A DNA stretch of 49,266 bases from Legionellaceae bacterium (GTDB lineage Bacteria; Pseudomonadota; Gammaproteobacteria; Legionellales; Legionellaceae): contig JAUYSP010000061.1 in the NCBI GenBank assembly GCA_030696305.1, positions 1 through 49,266 on the forward strand, read 5' to 3'. A program made the position numbers and the translations under genes. Below, in pieces: positions 45,257-49,266 of this stretch. How positions within the stretch are numbered: position 1 is the first letter of the stretch; each line of letters opens with the position of its first letter. The notes beneath the pieces were generated by a model. It did not search any database, was not told where the DNA came from, and saw only the letters and a list, made by a program, of their open reading frames with translations.

Positions 45257-46165
45257 ATGTCTCATGATCAACAAGAGCTTGATACGATGCTCACCATTTT
45301 AAATCAAATTAAACGCTATTATTCTATTACACAAAAATATGTTGAGATGCCACTAATTAGAAAGCATATTTTAATTTCAGGCGAAATAACTTCCGCAGCT
45401 AGAGCAAAGCTAGATACTTTTGAATATGAAAAAGAAAAACACATACGATATATTAATGCAAATAACGCAGATAAATTTTATTCATCTCCATTATCTAAAC
45501 AAAGTCCTAATACATTAGAAAAAAAAATAGCTTTTTTAACTTACTGTGCCTCAGATTTATATCAGTATTTAAATATAATTCATCAGGAGTTAATTAAGTC
45601 GCCTTTATATTTAGATGATACTCGAGAAATTGTAAATAGTTTATTAGCTACGACTCAAGCTTTTGAGGGAACTTTAGGACAATTATCAGATTACATGTTA
45701 AGTAAAAAAGTTGCTTCACCAGCGTTTAGTTTAATCAGGCATACCGAGCGTCTTCCCTTACTCTATCAACAAAATTATGAAAAAAATTATAATCGAAACG
45801 GTTTTTTTTCGTTTGGCCTTTTATACGCAATTAAAGTGTATTGTCGAACGTCCAGTCGAATTGAGGATATCGAATTTTTAAGTAAAAAACTATCACCACA
45901 CCCCTTATGTAATGATGAAATGAGATTAACTGCATTTGCAGTTTTAATTCGACGTATTGCGGATGCTAATGCTAACGGAAGCGTATTAAGGCAGTTGCTG
46001 CAAAAAGGGTTAGATTGCTCGATGAGCCATGTTAATCACTACGAGACAATTTTTGAAAAAATAAATGATTTTTGTCATGAAAATCATATTTTTTTACCAG
46101 AAAATTTACAGTGTTATATCAATAAAAAATTACAAAATTTGGAAAACACTAACATGCTAATTTAG
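45257..46165 (+). CDS. Unknown 302-aa helical protein
   Basis: No recognised family. Predicted soluble and mainly helical, rich in Tyr, Leu, Asn and Lys (LTILNQIKRYYSITQKYVEM; KKIAFLTYCASDLYQYLNII). No signal peptide, membrane segment or catalytic motif was noticed. AAGGAG before ATG 45257 fixes the start. A 46-base gap leads to the 923-aa gene, so the two are likely in one transcript. The short gaps and similar composition suggest a functional set with the next two genes; an effector or host-interaction role is conjecture. Confidence 0.65.
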   Translation: MSHDQQELDTMLTILNQIKRYYSITQKYVEMPLIRKHILISGEITSAARAKLDTFEYEKEKHIRYINANNADKFYSSPLSKQSPNTLEKKIAFLTYCASDLYQYLNIIHQELIKSPLYLDDTREIVNSLLATTQAFEGTLGQLSDYMLSKKVASPAFSLIRHTERLPLLYQQNYEKNYNRNGFFSFGLLYAIKVYCRTSSRIEDIEFLSKKLSPHPLCNDEMRLTAFAVLIRRIADANANGSVLRQLLQKGLDCSMSHVNHYETIFEKINDFCHENHIFLPENLQCYINKKLQNLENTNMLI

Positions 46166-46211
46166 CAAATAACCGAATTATCCCATTATAGAGAATATTC
46201 AGGAGAAAATA

Positions 46212-48983
46212 ATGACAATCGATACACTTCTTATTCCACCTACTAGCACTAGCACTAACACTAACACTAGCAATTCTGCTGTGAGTATGAGGCAGCTTGC
46301 ATGTGGTATTGGGGCAATCAGTGTCGCTGTAGCCAGCGTTTGGGTAATTAAGGAAGCTTATGGTTGGTATTTACAACCCTATAAATTTAGCCCAGATGAA
46401 ATGAGCAGATACAATTTATTGAAAAATGATTATAAAATGCAATTAGGGATTGATTACCCTGCTTATTGGGCGCTTACAGGCGATGAACGTCCTACGTTTA
46501 CGATGGATTATCAGTCAGTAAAAATATCAATAGATAATAAAATTGAGCAAATAAGCTCACAAGGTCAAGTTAAGTTTATAGCACGAGCTAGTATTTTATC
46601 ATTATTTTCTCGTTACTTAGAATCGCTTAGTAAACGATGGGATAAATTTGATTGGTTGACCCGTGCGCATACTCGAGATGATGGTGTAGAGGCTATGTTT
46701 CTATCAGAAATGATCAGTTGGTTTTTACATACCGTGCCTGAAGAAGAGGATGTGGGTGATAAGATCATGGATGCTTTTGAGAAACGCATCAAATATTGCA
46801 AGTTAATAATACAACATGTTTCTCATAAGGACTGGCGCTCAGGAGGTCGAGATAATCTTAAAGATTTTCTTCAACGGCTTATCAATGAAATGACAAGCTA
46901 TCATGAGCATTTGGTTAATCATTCCAAACTGGTAAACTTCAACAAATTAGCAGGAGAGTTAAGTGATAATTTATTAATACTTTCTATGAAATCATTAAAT
47001 ATGTTGTATTTGTTAATTAACGAAGCGCCGCAAAATCGGTTGAATGTGGAACAATTTAAAAATCCCACAAAGGCTGATGGAAAAACGATTAAGATAAGAG
47101 AAACAGGATTAGGCGATTGGTTGTATAAGGATTTAACTTTAATGGGGATTAATACTGCAACATTCGATGCAACAGAAATACTGAATGTAAATAAAATAAA
47201 TGATCACTTAAAAAACCAGCATCCCGATGATGAAATTTGTACACTAAAACCCGAGTTGCGTAATCCGCTCTCGCCTCAATGGGGACATTGGCCTTTTGTC
47301 ACTACGATAAATCCACCGCCCGTAGTAAAAATAAAAGGGAATACTGATGAACCGGAAAGTCGTAGATTTTTAGGAAGAAGGAAGATTCAAAAGGCAACTG
47401 GGTTATTAAAGGTGCACAAGGACAGTAGCTACAGCTTCTGGCCATTTGGTCGAAAACCTGACTTAATACAAAATCAGACCGATGTTCAAGAAAACTATGC
47501 TCTAATACAACCGGAAGCTCCTACTGCAGAGGAAAAAGCAAAAAAATATTTAGAATCAATACGACTCCTTCATAAATTAACGCCGCAATTGTATCATTCA
47601 CGTCAATCCATGGATTCCTCAAAATTTGTGACCAGTGTTTATGGCCAGACGTGGATTTATGGGTCTCCTGCAGGTAAAGCCACTTTAGAGGAATTGTTAT
47701 ATAGCGTTGATGCAGACGTTAAGTCATATGAAACAAAATATAAGGAATTTTGGAGCGATTATTTCGAGGATTATAAGTTTTACGCTCAAGAAAGAAACTG
47801 TGATGCCGCAGATCCCTGCTCTGTTAGGCTAAACCAAATTGATAATGATAATAAAGATCGTCAGGAAATAATAAAAAAAATATATAAATTGACGGACGAC
47901 ATTAGAGCAAATGCTAAACAACTACCCGAAATAATTGAACAGGCAAATCAAAAATTAATGGAAATATATGGTGATGTTTTAGCTAGAATGCATCTCTATG
48001 GCAGAACAAATACCCCCAACTACAAAATTATTGCTGAAGCGTTAAAAGAGCTAGAGCAAATACAAGCTAATAAATTGGGAGGGCAGGTTTTAATTGAACC
48101 GGTAGTTCAAGATGGTACAAAAAACAATCTTCCGGCAACATTACAAGCGACTGTTTTAGAATATAAAAAAATGCATCTTCCCAATTATTTACGTGTACAG
48201 CAACTCCTATTTAGCAAGAAAATAACTGATATGTATTTAGTTAAATTGGTGAATTATTCTTTACTTGATGATGCAAAAATCCATCCTGATGCCATGAAGT
48301 CAATTTATCAAAATTTTATTCGTCAACATTATCCTGAGCTAGATAATTATTTAGGGTACCTACTCCGCATGAAAAATAGAGTTCCTTATAGCAAAAGAAA
48401 TGATTTTGAGGATATTTATCTTCGAGTGAATGCTGTTTTTCATTTGCTTTATGATGAATCAACAATCCCTAAGCCCTTAGAAGTAGAAATAATATTAGCA
48501 GAAGCGATGATTCGTAAGGCGCTAGATGCAAACTTCAAAAAACATCAGTATTTTGATAGTTATGTTTTCAAATCAGTTCCATTATTAACCATTGAAGAAA
48601 AAGATTCAGAAACATTTGTCATTACGTTAGATAAGAACTGGTTAAGCTTAGGGCAAGGATTAATTACAGAAGAGATATCTCGTTTAAAAACTGTGGTTGC
48701 AAAACAAGATGAGGAGCTTAAAGAGTCCGAACAGAAAATAGGGGTAATTACTGGGGAGCGTGATGAGGCCAGAGCCGAAGTAGTGGTTCTGAAGTCCCAA
48801 TTACAGAATACAGAAAATCAATTAGTTGACTCTCAAAATCAATTAAAGACTGTTACAAGAGAACGAGACTCGTTATTAACGAGAAACGTCCAATCTACGG
48901 CTCAGCATCGTTTTATGAAACCAGCAGTAGCTAATAAGGGCGAAACAGCAATAAATGAAGTATTAAGTAATAACAATTTATAA
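46212..48983 (+). CDS. Unknown 923-aa protein with N-terminal membrane segment and C-terminal coiled coil
   Basis: No recognised family. After a short TSTNTNTSN-rich start comes one hydrophobic segment (LACGIGAISVAVASVWVI, about 29-46). About 700 mostly helical, charged residues follow, with a Pro-rich patch near 370 (TTINPPPVVKIKG). A C-terminal coiled coil spans about 820-890 (RLKTVVAKQDEELKESEQKI; VVVLKSQLQNTENQLVDSQN). A hexanucleotide repeat, five units of ACTARC (46242-46271), encodes the Thr/Ser/Asn start. AGGAG precedes the ATG. The single N-terminal helix could be a signal anchor, giving a large extracytoplasmic or host-facing domain. Role unknown. Confidence 0.7.
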   Translation: MTIDTLLIPPTSTSTNTNTSNSAVSMRQLACGIGAISVAVASVWVIKEAYGWYLQPYKFSPDEMSRYNLLKNDYKMQLGIDYPAYWALTGDERPTFTMDYQSVKISIDNKIEQISSQGQVKFIARASILSLFSRYLESLSKRWDKFDWLTRAHTRDDGVEAMFLSEMISWFLHTVPEEEDVGDKIMDAFEKRIKYCKLIIQHVSHKDWRSGGRDNLKDFLQRLINEMTSYHEHLVNHSKLVNFNKLAGELSDNLLILSMKSLNMLYLLINEAPQNRLNVEQFKNPTKADGKTIKIRETGLGDWLYKDLTLMGINTATFDATEILNVNKINDHLKNQHPDDEICTLKPELRNPLSPQWGHWPFVTTINPPPVVKIKGNTDEPESRRFLGRRKIQKATGLLKVHKDSSYSFWPFGRKPDLIQNQTDVQENYALIQPEAPTAEEKAKKYLESIRLLHKLTPQLYHSRQSMDSSKFVTSVYGQTWIYGSPAGKATLEELLYSVDADVKSYETKYKEFWSDYFEDYKFYAQERNCDAADPCSVRLNQIDNDNKDRQEIIKKIYKLTDDIRANAKQLPEIIEQANQKLMEIYGDVLARMHLYGRTNTPNYKIIAEALKELEQIQANKLGGQVLIEPVVQDGTKNNLPATLQATVLEYKKMHLPNYLRVQQLLFSKKITDMYLVKLVNYSLLDDAKIHPDAMKSIYQNFIRQHYPELDNYLGYLLRMKNRVPYSKRNDFEDIYLRVNAVFHLLYDESTIPKPLEVEIILAEAMIRKALDANFKKHQYFDSYVFKSVPLLTIEEKDSETFVITLDKNWLSLGQGLITEEISRLKTVVAKQDEELKESEQKIGVITGERDEARAEVVVLKSQLQNTENQLVDSQNQLKTVTRERDSLLTRNVQSTAQHRFMKPAVANKGETAINEVLSNNNL
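46242..46271 (+). repeat. Hexanucleotide repeat (ACTARC)5
   Basis: ACTAGC ACTAGC ACTAAC ACTAAC ACTAGC, in frame near the start of the 923-aa gene; copy changes would add or remove Ser/Thr/Asn pairs without a frameshift. Confidence 0.9.
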
Positions 48984-49010
48984 TACAACCACGTTTATAG
49001 GAAAATTAAA

Positions 49011-49266
49011 ATGCATTATCCAGCATTAAATGAAAAACAATTATCTCGTTTTACCTACCATAGGTTTTGGGGATTACAAGTTGATAAAACGGAAGGTATA
49101 AAAACTTTATATCAAGAAGCCGTTGATATTAAGTCAGACGAAACCGAGCGAGAGCGTCTTTTGGGGCAGGTTAAATGGGTTAGCCAATTGCCCTGGTTAC
49201 TGTTAGTTCTCTATTGGTTATTAAACATCAGTAATTATCGGGTGAATTGTTATCGATTGCATAGTT
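49011..49266 (+). CDS. Unknown membrane protein, truncated by the window end
   Basis: Open frame from ATG 49011 to the last base (85 codons seen), with AGGAAAA upstream and 27 bases after the 923-aa gene. It begins MHYPALNEKQLSRFTYHRFW, then has a charged segment and a hydrophobic helix around residues 57-70 (WVSQLPWLLLVLYWLLN). The family cannot be judged from this fragment. Third gene of the 45-49 kb set. Confidence 0.6.
   Translation, partial: MHYPALNEKQLSRFTYHRFWGLQVDKTEGIKTLYQEAVDIKSDETERERLLGQVKWVSQLPWLLLVLYWLLNISNYRVNCYRLHS

Overview
The window looks like the chromosome of an AT-rich gammaproteobacterium (roughly 40% GC by eye), most plausibly a host-associated member of the Legionellales/Coxiella-like radiation. 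This placement is an inference. It rests on PagP, Coq7 and split MacB-type exporters, on dense unassigned large ORFs that look like secreted or effector-type proteins, and on short palindromic repeats scattered between genes and inside one gene. No rRNA, tRNA, CRISPR array, phage or transposase gene was seen.

Layout. 0.2-0.9 kb: a TlpA-like thioredoxin converges on and overlaps a short Hfq-like gene that lacks the rim arginines. 1.1-5.3 kb: O-antigen ligase-like protein, rsmA, a TraI_2-like protein whose HD motif is lost, then apaH; apaG, the usual neighbour, is absent. 5.3-10.0 kb: an overlapping tripartite efflux operon (TolC-like, lipoprotein adaptor, MacB-type ATPase and separate permease). 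10.1-14.9 kb: two related genes of unknown function, 201 and 1382 aa, each with the same promoter boxes; the large one carries about sixteen hydrophobic Gly/Pro-rich repeats. 15.0-17.2 kb (minus strand): coq7, pit, pagP. 17.3-18.7 kb: an orphan helical-repeat protein. 18.8-26.1 kb: a cold-shock-domain gene heads a tightly overlapping MoxR/Bat operon (MoxR, DUF58, DUF4381, BatA, BatB, BatC with a 15-bp minisatellite, BatD with a palindromic element in its N-terminal codons). 26.1-29.1 kb: a two-gene SGNH-hydrolase/O-acyltransferase cassette bracketed by an 18/20-bp inverted repeat. 29.2-31.9 kb: queC, a GIN-domain lipoprotein and an alpha/beta hydrolase. 32.0-34.1 kb: three unrecognised accessory genes, one with a G8 tract and an Ala/Gly/Ser tail, one membrane-anchored with a possible degenerate U-box. 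34.4-38.1 kb (minus): FkbM-like methyltransferase, GMP reductase-like enzyme, PIN-PhoH ATPase. 38.2-44.8 kb: smpB, glmS, tex, yciA and a conserved-looking hypothetical in one operon. 45.3-49.3 kb: an operon of three unknown genes, the last cut by the window end.

How it fits together. Housekeeping functions (ribosome assembly and rescue, UDP-GlcNAc precursor and ubiquinone synthesis, queuosine, purine salvage) alternate with envelope functions (O-antigen ligation, lipid A palmitoylation, O-acylation, export, Bat stress proteins). Unknown-gene blocks fill the spaces between them. The main candidate for an undescribed system is the Gly-Pro hydrophobic-repeat pair at 10.1-14.9 kb. Secondary candidates are the 32-34 kb and 45-49 kb clusters.
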